This document shows positions 20,801 to 28,576 of a stretch of 64,000 bases of DNA, in pieces (position 1 is the first letter of the stretch; the number at the start of each line of letters is the position of its first letter). Source of the DNA: Acidobacteriota bacterium (GTDB lineage: Bacteria; Acidobacteriota; Terriglobia; Acidiferrales; UBA7541); the NCBI GenBank assembly GCA_003224525.1, contig QHZB01000195.1, forward strand, positions 16,082 to 80,081, in the 5' to 3' direction. The notes under the pieces are model-generated. The model ran no database searches. It had not been told where the DNA came from and saw only the letters and a program-made list of their open reading frames with translations. A program made the position numbers and the translations under genes.

Positions 20801-21441
20801 CCCATGAAGGCTTCGTCGTTGGTAATGCCGTCGACGATGTAGCTGGTGTCCTCGGGACGAATACCGTTGGTGCTCTGGGTCCAGGGTCCGCCGCCAGGGT
20901 AGATCATGGTGCCGGGACGGAGAGAAACAAGATTCTGGTAATTGCGGCCGTTCAATGGCAAATCATTAATAATCTCGTTGCTTATCGTGCCGCCGAGAGT
21001 GGTGGAGGTGGTGTCCACCATCGGGACTTCTTCGGTGATAGTGATCGTTTCGGTTGTCGAGCCGGGCTGGAGGACGGCGTCGATGCGCGCGTCCTTGCCA
21101 ACTTCTACCAGGATATTCTTGCGCTCAAAAATCTTGAAACCCTTGAATTCGGCGCGCACGGTATAAGTGCCGGGCTGAAGGTTCAAAGCAACATAGGCTC
21201 CATCTGAGTCCGTAGTCAGAGTTTGTGAGACGCCGCGTGCCACGTCCGTAATGGTTACTGTCGCGCCCCCGACGTTGCCGCCAGACTGGTCGGTGACGAC
21301 ACCCAGAATTCGGCCGCTACTGCCTTGTGGATGAGCTGCAACACTAGCAAATAGCGCTGCGCAAACCGCCGCCAGAACTCGAAGGAGCTTGGCCAGGCTG
21401 GCACACCCCTGCATGACGTTCCGCTGAACATTGGACTGCAT
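17890..21441 (-). CDS. TonB-dependent receptor-like protein with N-terminal CarboxypepD_reg-like domain
   Basis: GRILGVVTDQSGGNVGGATVTITDVARGVSQTLTTDSDGAYVALNLQPGTYTV; plug VDTTSTTLGGTISNEIINDLPLNGRNYQNLVSLRPG; C-terminal aromatic GLKFTF. GGAGG upstream of the start. Confidence 0.93.
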   Translation of the reverse strand: MQSNVQRNVMQGCASLAKLLRVLAAVCAALFASVAAHPQGSSGRILGVVTDQSGGNVGGATVTITDVARGVSQTLTTDSDGAYVALNLQPGTYTVRAEFKGFKIFERKNILVEVGKDARIDAVLQPGSTTETITITEEVPMVDTTSTTLGGTISNEIINDLPLNGRNYQNLVSLRPGTMIYPGGGPWTQSTNGIRPEDTSYIVDGITNDEAFMGLSVTNAAAVIGDAATLIPIDAIQEFNTQVNPRAEFGWKPGAVTSVGLKSGTNDIHGTAYGFGRSDKFDARNYFNPVGSDKTPVELEQYGGSAGGHIIKDKLFYFGAYEGQMYTVGNSLPGHVPTTASIVGGGGNGCVVITTGDCSISVADATQDLLAQNASFVVNPLSNYLLGLYSPAPNTGQGTFVSLNYPNVNSSKNAIGKVDYHINDHNALSGSYFFGNDTIVGMDFFELLPQFRTKVHSRAQDVSAHWAWTPSSTWANELRGGFTHYVLQILPDDIGFPYKINTGLSIPLLSGIPDIRISPFSQLGSFHNFPKIVGPDKVYDVIDQLSYLRGKHAFKFGGELRKDQVHQATFRAGRGRIRFQGDGVAAGSSPLEDFLAGIPGNTTFLAGDPTRNITQWLYAGYAQDDWRITPRVTMNLGFRYELQGVPKEANNLFGNWEPSVGFEQVGKNIGSIYKGDHKNFSPRFGIAWDVTGKGTTIVRAGGSIIYSLLSMNAFLSQQNTQNTVTLGVGTVPTGATIIVCPAAPVGGNCPVSPVTTGGIGNIFATGVTLSGSNLTWQDQTTAIYPSSVTASVQCGDGIGTDPGPCDTFSMNRNFRTPYVENWTLGIQHAFSGKLSLEATYVGNHGVRLIGVVDLNQPDIANGSTAQPFAAQYPYLNYINYLSNFYGSTYHGLQTTLTARNYHGLDFVAGYTYAHAIDDLSSNWVAFLPQDSKHPGQDRGSSDFDITHRFTLSVTYSLPEKKTKSQLLEGWQLNTIITLQSGQPWGVNDQVNNFAGANENADRWNFFGNPADFKSIGPNGIPCFGPSGGGACTGPVPAACLSAATSVGPGAVTSLTDPEIGTNYCYMVGNSLLIPNAVGQFGTMGRNIFRDTGFHNVDLSISKSFRFGEKVKAQIRVETFNFLNHPNFANPYGSTSGYGQGATGDPSQAGAFGCGCATPDNASFNPVLGSGSARAIQLGLKFTF

Positions 21442-21776
21442 GAGGACCTCCCCATGCGAGCATCTAAAATAGTGATATGGCCAGGAAGGAGAGGATACTG
21501 GTACAGAGGTTGGACCACGATTGTGACCCGGTACTGAATGACCGGATCTTCTTTCATACTGCCCCCTGCCAGATCAGGTCAATTTCGGCGAAATCGCAAG
21601 ACTAGTCTGCCCACATCACGTCCGCTTGACGCGCCGATTTGGGTTTGCAGAAGCAGCCTGGTGAATTGGGCTAAGTTCAAAAACCAGTCTTGCCGGGGTG
21701 GGCGCATGCAGGCGGCGCACCCGCTTTCTTTTTTGAAAGGTGCCGATTACGATTCCTCGATACAATAAGGCTGATA

Positions 21777-22346
21777 ATGTTCCATCTCCTGCTTTCCTTG
21801 CTGATGTCGGCGTCCGTAGCTGTACCTCACCAAAACACGGGGGCGAGCGTCGTCGCCAGGCCGTGCGCGGAAGGGTGGGACGGCGCTGGACCGAGGACCA
21901 AGAAAAAGCCGCGGAAGCATGCAAAGGGAGAGCCGCAAAATAAAGCGGGGGCTTGCATAGAACTGTCATTTCCCCCGCTGGAGATTCAAGAATACTTGCA
22001 GTCGTACGCCCGGAGTCAGCAATGGAAAATCAGTCAGGAACAAGTGACCGAAGACTCCTGGACGGTCTCGCGGGAGCTCAGCAAAGAGGAACTGCTGGGC
22101 GCTACCAAGAGGAACTCAGGTATGGCCAGAGTAACCTGGACGGCAGGAGTAGTCCGTTTGCACATCAGTACGGCGCAAGTGGCAGAAGGGTACGCACGCA
22201 CCATGATTCGTGCCAGCTTCCGCGGCTACGGCCAAAACGCGGATCAGTTTGCGCTGCCGCGGGAATACTGGGATTTGGAATCCAACAACAACCTCGAGAC
22301 GTCCATCACTTCTGCCCTGCAGGCCCATTTCAAGGCTTCGCAATAG
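21777..22346 (+). CDS. Hypothetical secreted protein
   Basis: Signal-like start MFHLLLSLLMSASVAVP; coherent alpha/beta composition; no family recognised. Confidence 0.55.
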   Translation: MFHLLLSLLMSASVAVPHQNTGASVVARPCAEGWDGAGPRTKKKPRKHAKGEPQNKAGACIELSFPPLEIQEYLQSYARSQQWKISQEQVTEDSWTVSRELSKEELLGATKRNSGMARVTWTAGVVRLHISTAQVAEGYARTMIRASFRGYGQNADQFALPREYWDLESNNNLETSITSALQAHFKASQ

Positions 22347-22589
22347 GAGTTGGACGGCGCAGCGTCAAGAGCTTGGGCACGCAGAAAACCTGCTATTATC
22401 CTGCGGGCTTCTCCGGCGATGTGGGGCGGTTTGTTTTCGTTTTGCAGCCAGCCGCGGGTCTGCCACTTTTACATCCGCCAATGGATCCTGCCACAGAACT
22501 GCTCGGGAAGCACCGGCGGGCTGAAATAGTACCCTTGCGCCTCGTCACATTGGTGAGCCTGAAGAAACACTAGGCAAAAGAGCAGGCAC

Positions 22590-22617
22590 AAAAAGAAAAA
22601 CGGGAGCAGAGCTCCCG
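22590..22617 (-). terminator. Intrinsic terminator on the minus strand
   Basis: Minus strand reads CGGGAGC-TCT-GCTCCCG followed by TTTTTCTTTTT; perfect 7-bp stem. Confidence 0.7.
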
Positions 22618-22635
22618 CACTCCAAACTTAGTTTT

Positions 22636-22653
22636 CTATAACGTCAGTTATAG
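22636..22653. repeat. Short perfect inverted repeat CTATAAC-GTCA-GTTATAG
   Basis: Direct reading; 7-bp arms, 4-nt spacer, in an intergenic region. Confidence 0.6.
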
Positions 22654-22858
22654 CGGAAACTGAGGGAAAGTCAGGAGAGACTTCGGAGTTTCGGAGTTCC
22701 GTCAACCCTCACTAGAAGTGTGCCCTTTCCTACCCGAGTAGCAGCGTCCCTTCGCGAGCTGGGAAGGGGCGTTGCGTGGTAACAACGTGGGGGATAGAAT
22801 GCCGGGAAGGCCGGAAATCAGGCGTGGGATTGACAGTCAAGACGCGAAATTGGTTCCC

Positions 22859-24400
22859 ATGATGAATTGTTCGCCTAGACTCCCCCTCGCGACCGTACCA
22901 ATCAAGGATCATTCTCGCTTGGTGTTCATCGCCCTGACGGTTCTGCTGCTGAGTTTGCCTAGCGCGACTGCGTTAGGACAGGGCACGTCGCCGCAGCGGC
23001 GGGATGCCATGACGGTCGAGGGCACCGTACGGAACTCGGCGGGTGAGCCCGTTGCAGATGCAACTGTGCTCCTTGAAGGGAAAGATCATTCCAATTTCGC
23101 GGAAATGAAGACCAGAGCGGACGGGATATTCGTCTTTTCCGTTTTTGATCCTGGCACATACATCTTGAGGGTGGAAAAATCTGGATGGCGCAATAGCGTT
23201 TCGAGTTCCCTGGCTATGTCGGAAGGAGCCAAGAAGCATGTCGATTTGGTTCTCGAATCTTTGGCTCATCCCGATTCTTCGGGCGAATCTCGCGCTTCCG
23301 GCTCCGCGCCCGCGGCGATGGAATTTGATGACAAACCGAATTTCACGGTGGCGGGTGTCACCGATTGGAACAATACGGGCATCCATGGGTCGGACGCTAG
23401 TCAACGAACAAGCGAGGCACTGGTCAAGGAAACACTTGCGCTGAAATCTGGCGAGCACGCTGAAACGTCAGCGGGCGCTTCGAATGCAGGCATTACGCCC
23501 GTTAACTCGAGCGAGACTGAAGAGGAACTGCGCGAAGCGCGCGAGCATGCCAAGAAAATGCTTGCGATCGCGGACAAAGCGGATGCGCATCGATTGTTGG
23601 GGGAGCTGGACGAGCGATTGGGCGATCCGTTGGAAGCCGTTCAGGAATATGAACGGGCAGCCCGCCTGGACCCGAGCGAACAGAATTATTTCGAATGGGG
23701 TACGGAGCTGCTTCTGCACCGCGCGGACCAACCGGCGGTGGAAGTATTTACGAAAGGATCCCGCGCGCATCCAGATTCGGCGAGAATGCTGGCAGGCCTT
23801 GGCGCTGCGCTTTACGCTGACGGCAAATCCGAGGACGCGGCTCGCAGGCTCTGCGAAGCCGCTGACTTGAAACCGGCTGACCCCGCTCCGTACCTGTTCC
23901 TCGGAAAAATGGAGAAGGCCGCGCCGGCGCTGCTCCCCTGCAGCGAGCAAAAGCTGGCGCAGTTTGTGCGTGACCAGCCCGGGAATGCGCTGGGCAACTA
24001 TTATTACGGAATCGTTTTGTGGAAGCGCGACCGCGGATCGGAGAATTCAGCAGGTTTGCAACAGGCCGAAGCGCTGCTTGAAAAAGCCGTGGCCATCGAT
24101 CCCAAGTTCGGCGAGGCTTATTTGCAGCTAGGGATTTTGCATTCCGGGCGGGGCGGATTCACGCAAGCTATTCGCGAGTACAAAAAGGCTATTGAAGTGA
24201 GTCCACAGCTCGGCGAACCTCATTACCGGCTGGGTTTGGCCTACCGACGGATGGGCGAAGAATCGAAAGCCGAGCAGGAATTTCAGGAGTACGAGCAGAT
24301 GGAGAAAGCCGAAACTGCCGCAATCGAAAGTCGGCGGCGTGAACTTCGACAATTCCTGATTATTCTACAGGACCAGCCGGCAGGCCCTGCGCCGCGTTGA
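22859..24400 (+). CDS. Secreted CarboxypepD_reg-like + TPR protein
   Basis: VEGTVRNSAGEPVADATVLLEG...GTYILRVEKSGW; TPRs including RLDPSEQNYFEWGTELLLHRADQPAVEVFTKG and DPKFGEAYLQLGILHSGRGGFTQAIREYKKAIEVSPQLGEPHYRLGLAYRRMGE. Confidence 0.85.
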   Translation: MMNCSPRLPLATVPIKDHSRLVFIALTVLLLSLPSATALGQGTSPQRRDAMTVEGTVRNSAGEPVADATVLLEGKDHSNFAEMKTRADGIFVFSVFDPGTYILRVEKSGWRNSVSSSLAMSEGAKKHVDLVLESLAHPDSSGESRASGSAPAAMEFDDKPNFTVAGVTDWNNTGIHGSDASQRTSEALVKETLALKSGEHAETSAGASNAGITPVNSSETEEELREAREHAKKMLAIADKADAHRLLGELDERLGDPLEAVQEYERAARLDPSEQNYFEWGTELLLHRADQPAVEVFTKGSRAHPDSARMLAGLGAALYADGKSEDAARRLCEAADLKPADPAPYLFLGKMEKAAPALLPCSEQKLAQFVRDQPGNALGNYYYGIVLWKRDRGSENSAGLQQAEALLEKAVAIDPKFGEAYLQLGILHSGRGGFTQAIREYKKAIEVSPQLGEPHYRLGLAYRRMGEESKAEQEFQEYEQMEKAETAAIESRRRELRQFLIILQDQPAGPAPR

Positions 24401-24413
24401 TCGCCAGAACAAT

Positions 24414-26171
24414 TCATTTGGGCTTCGGGCTGACGGGCGCGACCATTCCGCTGCCCTCGCGAATGGTCAGTATCTGGTTGGCCTTTACCTGCCTGAACTG
24501 TTCCACCTTTTGCGTGGTCGGCCATTTCACTTCGATGAGATCCACGATTTGCGCTTTCCCGAGGCCGAAGTGCAAGCGTAAGTCGCTTTGCGACATGACG
24601 CTTGTGCCACTGTGGACTTCATCCATCTGGGCATGCTTGGCGGTGACCACGCGGACGCGGGCGCCGATGGCAGTGCGATTGCACTTTGTTCCGATCAGTT
24701 TGATCTTGATCCAATTCTGCTGGTTACCGCCGTCGTTGCGCAGAAGAGAAGGCGGGTCGTTCATATTTAGAACCAGCGCGTCGATGTCGCCGTCGTTATC
24801 ATAATCGCCGAACGCAGCGCCGCGGCTGGAGAAACGCTCGCTGATGCCGGGTCCCATCTCAGACGAAACGTCTTTGAATCGCCCATCACCCAGGTTCTTG
24901 TACACCAGACGCGGGTTCTTGTAGGTCTGGCCGGTATCGTGCCCCTCAATCTCCGGGTAGACATGTCCATTGATCTGCAGGATATCCGGCCAGCCATCGT
25001 TATCGAAATCAATAGACGAGAACGTCACATCGCTGAATGTTCCATCTCTGTTGTTGTGGTAGAGGTTGCAAGTATCGTCCGCGAAGTTCGTCTTGAAAAT
25101 GTCAAACGAGCCGTCACAGTCGTAATCGGCCACCGCCACGCCCATCCCTGCTTGCTCGTGGCCATTCTCGCTATAGGCGCAGCCGGCTATCACCGCGACA
25201 TCGGTGAAAGTGCCGTCGTGGTTGTTGTGGAACAGGATGCTGGGTTGCGAGTCCACGGCCACATAAATATCCGGCCATCCGTCGTTATCGAAATCATAAG
25301 AGACCGCGGTAATGGAATACCGGGGACCGGGCTTCAGGATGCCCGACTTCTCGGAGACGTCAGTAAAAGTTCCATCTCCGTTGTTGTGATAAAGAACGTT
25401 TGTATCGCCTGGTAAACCGCGCGGGCCGCACATTACGGGGATCCCTTTCCACTGGCACTGGGGGGGATCACTCTTGGAGGGAGTTTTTTCCGGATCGAGC
25501 TTTATGTAGTTGCATACGAAAAGATCCAAGCGCCCATCACGGTCGTAGTCGAGCCAAGTGCAGCCGGCCCCCCAGCGGATCTGTTCGTCGTAGACGCCGG
25601 CTTTGCGAGTGACCTCCGTAAACGTGCCGTCGGCGTTGTTGTGAAACAGAATGTTGTGCCCCCAAAAGCAGCAGAAGAGATCGTCCCAGCCGTCGTTGTC
25701 GTAGTCGCCCACGCAGACGCCCGTCTGCCAGCCAGTGCGACCTAAGCCGGATTTTTCCGTGACATCGGTGAAGGTCCCGTCGCGGTTGTTTTTATACAGG
25801 TGCGAGGTTGGAGGTTTCCCGGGGGGCCAATTAGCATCGAAGCGCGTTCCGTTCGTTAAATAAATGTCTAGCCATCCGTCGTGGTCATAATCGAAAAAAG
25901 CCAGCCCGCTTCCCTTCGCTTCAATGATGTACTTCTTGTGGTCGGCACCGCCCCACACATTGGGGGCGACTAGGCCGGCCTCGCGGGCGGCGTCCACGAA
26001 CACGACTGGAGAGGCCGCCGTTGGATTCGAGATAGACGGATTCGAAACGGGCGCCGCTTCGAGCAGCGCCGAACTCCTCCATTTCCAGAGCGGAATTGTG
26101 AGCGCGTCCAAGAGCGTGCTGCCGAGAACGACGAGGGATGAGCCGAGGAAACGCCGCCGCAGGAGATTCAT
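24414..26171 (-). CDS. CRTAC1-family protein (FG-GAP/VCBS repeats + ASPIC/UnbV)
   Basis: Repeated DYDxDGWLDIYLTNG / LYHNNxDGTFTDVT units; C-terminal NWIKIKLIGTKCNRTAIGARVRVVTAK...DLRLHFGLGKAQIVDLIEVKWPT. Confidence 0.92.
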   Translation of the reverse strand: MNLLRRRFLGSSLVVLGSTLLDALTIPLWKWRSSALLEAAPVSNPSISNPTAASPVVFVDAAREAGLVAPNVWGGADHKKYIIEAKGSGLAFFDYDHDGWLDIYLTNGTRFDANWPPGKPPTSHLYKNNRDGTFTDVTEKSGLGRTGWQTGVCVGDYDNDGWDDLFCCFWGHNILFHNNADGTFTEVTRKAGVYDEQIRWGAGCTWLDYDRDGRLDLFVCNYIKLDPEKTPSKSDPPQCQWKGIPVMCGPRGLPGDTNVLYHNNGDGTFTDVSEKSGILKPGPRYSITAVSYDFDNDGWPDIYVAVDSQPSILFHNNHDGTFTDVAVIAGCAYSENGHEQAGMGVAVADYDCDGSFDIFKTNFADDTCNLYHNNRDGTFSDVTFSSIDFDNDGWPDILQINGHVYPEIEGHDTGQTYKNPRLVYKNLGDGRFKDVSSEMGPGISERFSSRGAAFGDYDNDGDIDALVLNMNDPPSLLRNDGGNQQNWIKIKLIGTKCNRTAIGARVRVVTAKHAQMDEVHSGTSVMSQSDLRLHFGLGKAQIVDLIEVKWPTTQKVEQFRQVKANQILTIREGSGMVAPVSPKPK

Positions 26172-26260
26172 AGCCTATGATCGCCGAGAACGAAGTTCGC
26201 CACGCTGGAAATTCGCGAGTGAACCGATCCGTTTGTCACGTGTGCGGCTCCATTTCTCTT

Positions 26261-28030
26261 TCATCGGCTCGGTACCTTTGGAAAGTTGCGCGGCACAATT
26301 CCGGTGCCCTCCTTGACGGCGATAATCCGGTCGATTGGCACATTCGTTAGCCGATCCACCTGCCCGCTCGGCCAAGTGATTTCCAGAGACTCGATCTTGG
26401 TGCGTTTCCCCAAACCAAAATGAATCCGGGGATCACTCGCCGACATATAGCTCATGCCGCCCTTTGACTGTTCAACGTGCGCGACCCCTTCGGAGGTTAG
26501 CTTCAGCGAAGAGCCGATCCCATCGCGGTTGGAGCGTGCACCGATCAGCAGGACTTCCAGCCAGTGATTGGCGTTCCCGCCATCGTTGCGCAGAAGCTCC
26601 GGATAGTCCCCGCGATTATTGATGGCGACGTCGATGTCGCCGTCATTGTCGAAATCAGCGGTGGCCAGGCCGCGGCCGGCGATGGGGCGCATGAAATCCG
26701 GACCCAAAGAGTCTGACACTTTTTCGAACTGGCCTTTTCCCAAATTCCTGAACATCAGCAAGAGTTCCTTGTAAGACACTTCGCTGTGATAGAGATGAAT
26801 GTTGTCCAGCATGGCGCCGTTCAATTGCAGGATATCGGGCCAGCCGTCATTGTCATAGTCCAGGAACTTCATGGAGACGCCGCTCAGCAGGATGGCCTTG
26901 TTCCCTATCCCGGAGCGATAGGTGTAGTCATCGAAGGTTCCATCCCGGTTGTTGTGGTAAAGGCGATTCAATTCGAAATCAAGGTGCGTGACGTACACAT
27001 CCTGCCAGCCGTCGCCGTCCACGTCCGCGGCATCGATGCCCATTCCCGCCTCATAGCGGCCGTCCTCGCTGGCCGCCAAACCGGAAACGAAGGAAACATC
27101 CTGAAAGGTGTCGTCATGCTTATTGATGAAAAGAAAATTCGGCCAAGTGTCGTTGGCGATAGCGATGTCCGGCCAGCCGTCGTTATTGAAATCTGCCAGG
27201 ACCACACCCATGCCCTTCGATTCGGGCTTGCCAACACCGGACGCATCGCTGACGTCGGTGAAAGTGCCGTCATGATTGTTGTGGTAGAGCTTGGTCTTCT
27301 GCCCTTTGTAGTTGCCCGGATTGCAGTAAGAACGATAGCCTGGCCGGCGTTCGCCGCACCACAGGTTCGTCTTCGGCGTCCACTCGATGTAATCGGTGAC
27401 GACCAGGTCGAGCCAGCCATCCTTATCGTAGTCAAACCATCCTGCGCTGGTTGACCATCCGCCTTCGTCCGCGACACCGGCCTTGGTGGTGACGTCGGTG
27501 AACGTTCCATCGCTGTTATTGTGATAAAGGATGGCGCGGCCATAGCCGGTCACGTACATATCGGGGTAGCCGTCATTGTCGAAGTCCGCGATGGCAACAC
27601 CCTGGCCGTAATGCCCCTCTCCGCCCACGCCAGCTTTTTCGGTGACGTCGGTAAACGTTCCGTCACCATTATTGTGGTAAAGCGCCGAGCGCAAGGGATG
27701 CGCTGGTTTGTAAATGTCAGTAGCGGCCGATTGGACAAAGTAGAGATCCATCAGGCCGTCCTGGTCATAGTCGATCCAGCCGACGCCGGTGCCCATGGTT
27801 TCGAGGTAATACTTTTCTTCTGTTTGCGTGGCATCCTGACGAAATGTGATTCCGGCCGATTGTCGAACGTCGGTGTAACGGACGGTTATCCGGGAATCCT
27901 GCGCTTTGGGAGTCTGCCGAGCGAGGGTCTTCTGATGAACGGTTATACCAATCACGGTGCTTAACGTCAGGATTGCGCTGCACGCGGCTCTGAGATGGAG
28001 TCCTCTACCCAGGTTCGATTTTTTTTCCAT
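26261..28030 (-). CDS. CRTAC1-family protein (FG-GAP/VCBS repeats + ASPIC/UnbV)
   Basis: DYDQDGLMDLYFVQSA, LYHNNGDGTFTDVTEKAGVGGEG; HWLEVLLIGARSNRDGIGSSLKLTSEG...RIHFGLGKRTKIESLEITWPSGQ. Confidence 0.93.
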   Translation of the reverse strand: MEKKSNLGRGLHLRAACSAILTLSTVIGITVHQKTLARQTPKAQDSRITVRYTDVRQSAGITFRQDATQTEEKYYLETMGTGVGWIDYDQDGLMDLYFVQSAATDIYKPAHPLRSALYHNNGDGTFTDVTEKAGVGGEGHYGQGVAIADFDNDGYPDMYVTGYGRAILYHNNSDGTFTDVTTKAGVADEGGWSTSAGWFDYDKDGWLDLVVTDYIEWTPKTNLWCGERRPGYRSYCNPGNYKGQKTKLYHNNHDGTFTDVSDASGVGKPESKGMGVVLADFNNDGWPDIAIANDTWPNFLFINKHDDTFQDVSFVSGLAASEDGRYEAGMGIDAADVDGDGWQDVYVTHLDFELNRLYHNNRDGTFDDYTYRSGIGNKAILLSGVSMKFLDYDNDGWPDILQLNGAMLDNIHLYHSEVSYKELLLMFRNLGKGQFEKVSDSLGPDFMRPIAGRGLATADFDNDGDIDVAINNRGDYPELLRNDGGNANHWLEVLLIGARSNRDGIGSSLKLTSEGVAHVEQSKGGMSYMSASDPRIHFGLGKRTKIESLEITWPSGQVDRLTNVPIDRIIAVKEGTGIVPRNFPKVPSR

Positions 28031-28037
28031 TCGCCGA

Positions 28038-28499
28038 TTACCGATGTGCGATTGCAGGTAAGAAGCTGATGCGGAAGCACGTATATTGCGCTACTGCGGT
28101 TACCACGAATGCCGTTACCGCCATCGCGGGAGACAGAGAGGACTTGAGTCGAGTGAATATTGCAATGCCGGTCACCGACGCCGCTCCCACGATGATGGTC
28201 ATTGCAATTTCGAAAGGTGAGAAATGTCCGCTAATGATGCTAGAGATACCGAGCACGTATAGCCAAATGAACACCATTAAGGTCAACCAGAATAGAAAAA
28301 GCGGGAGCCCGATCCAGCCAGCCAAACGGGCACGGCGGAGGCCAAACACAATACCTATCCAGAGCGGAAGGGTCTGCACGACGTAGCACAACACTAGGCC
28401 GGCGGGAAAACCCACGCCCGCCACTAGAGAAACAATGATGGCAAAGCAGCAGAGCGCGATTGCAATTGATTCTTTCCCGAGGGGATGTGCTTCGGAACT
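28038..28499 (-). CDS. Hypothetical multi-spanning membrane protein
   Basis: Four to five hydrophobic segments (IAIALCCFAIIVSLVAGVGFPAGLVLCYVV...). Lies in a tight same-strand gene series. Confidence 0.65.
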   Translation of the reverse strand, partial: SSEAHPLGKESIAIALCCFAIIVSLVAGVGFPAGLVLCYVVQTLPLWIGIVFGLRRARLAGWIGLPLFLFWLTLMVFIWLYVLGISSIISGHFSPFEIAMTIIVGAASVTGIAIFTRLKSSLSPAMAVTAFVVTAVAQYTCFRISFLPAIAHR

Positions 28500-28576
28500 C
28501 ATCGAAAATATTTCAGTCGGCCCGCACATTCTAACGCGGGCAATCAAGCTGCTCAACCAGAAGTTTTCTTATCCGC

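Noticed and set aside
24414-28030. Many recurring short sequences (GTTGTTGTGGTA..., GTCGTTATCGAAATC...) that look like a repeat array
   Set aside because: They encode the LYHNNxDGTF and DFDNDGWPD VCBS repeats in two CRTAC1 genes; spacing and sequence are not CRISPR-like.
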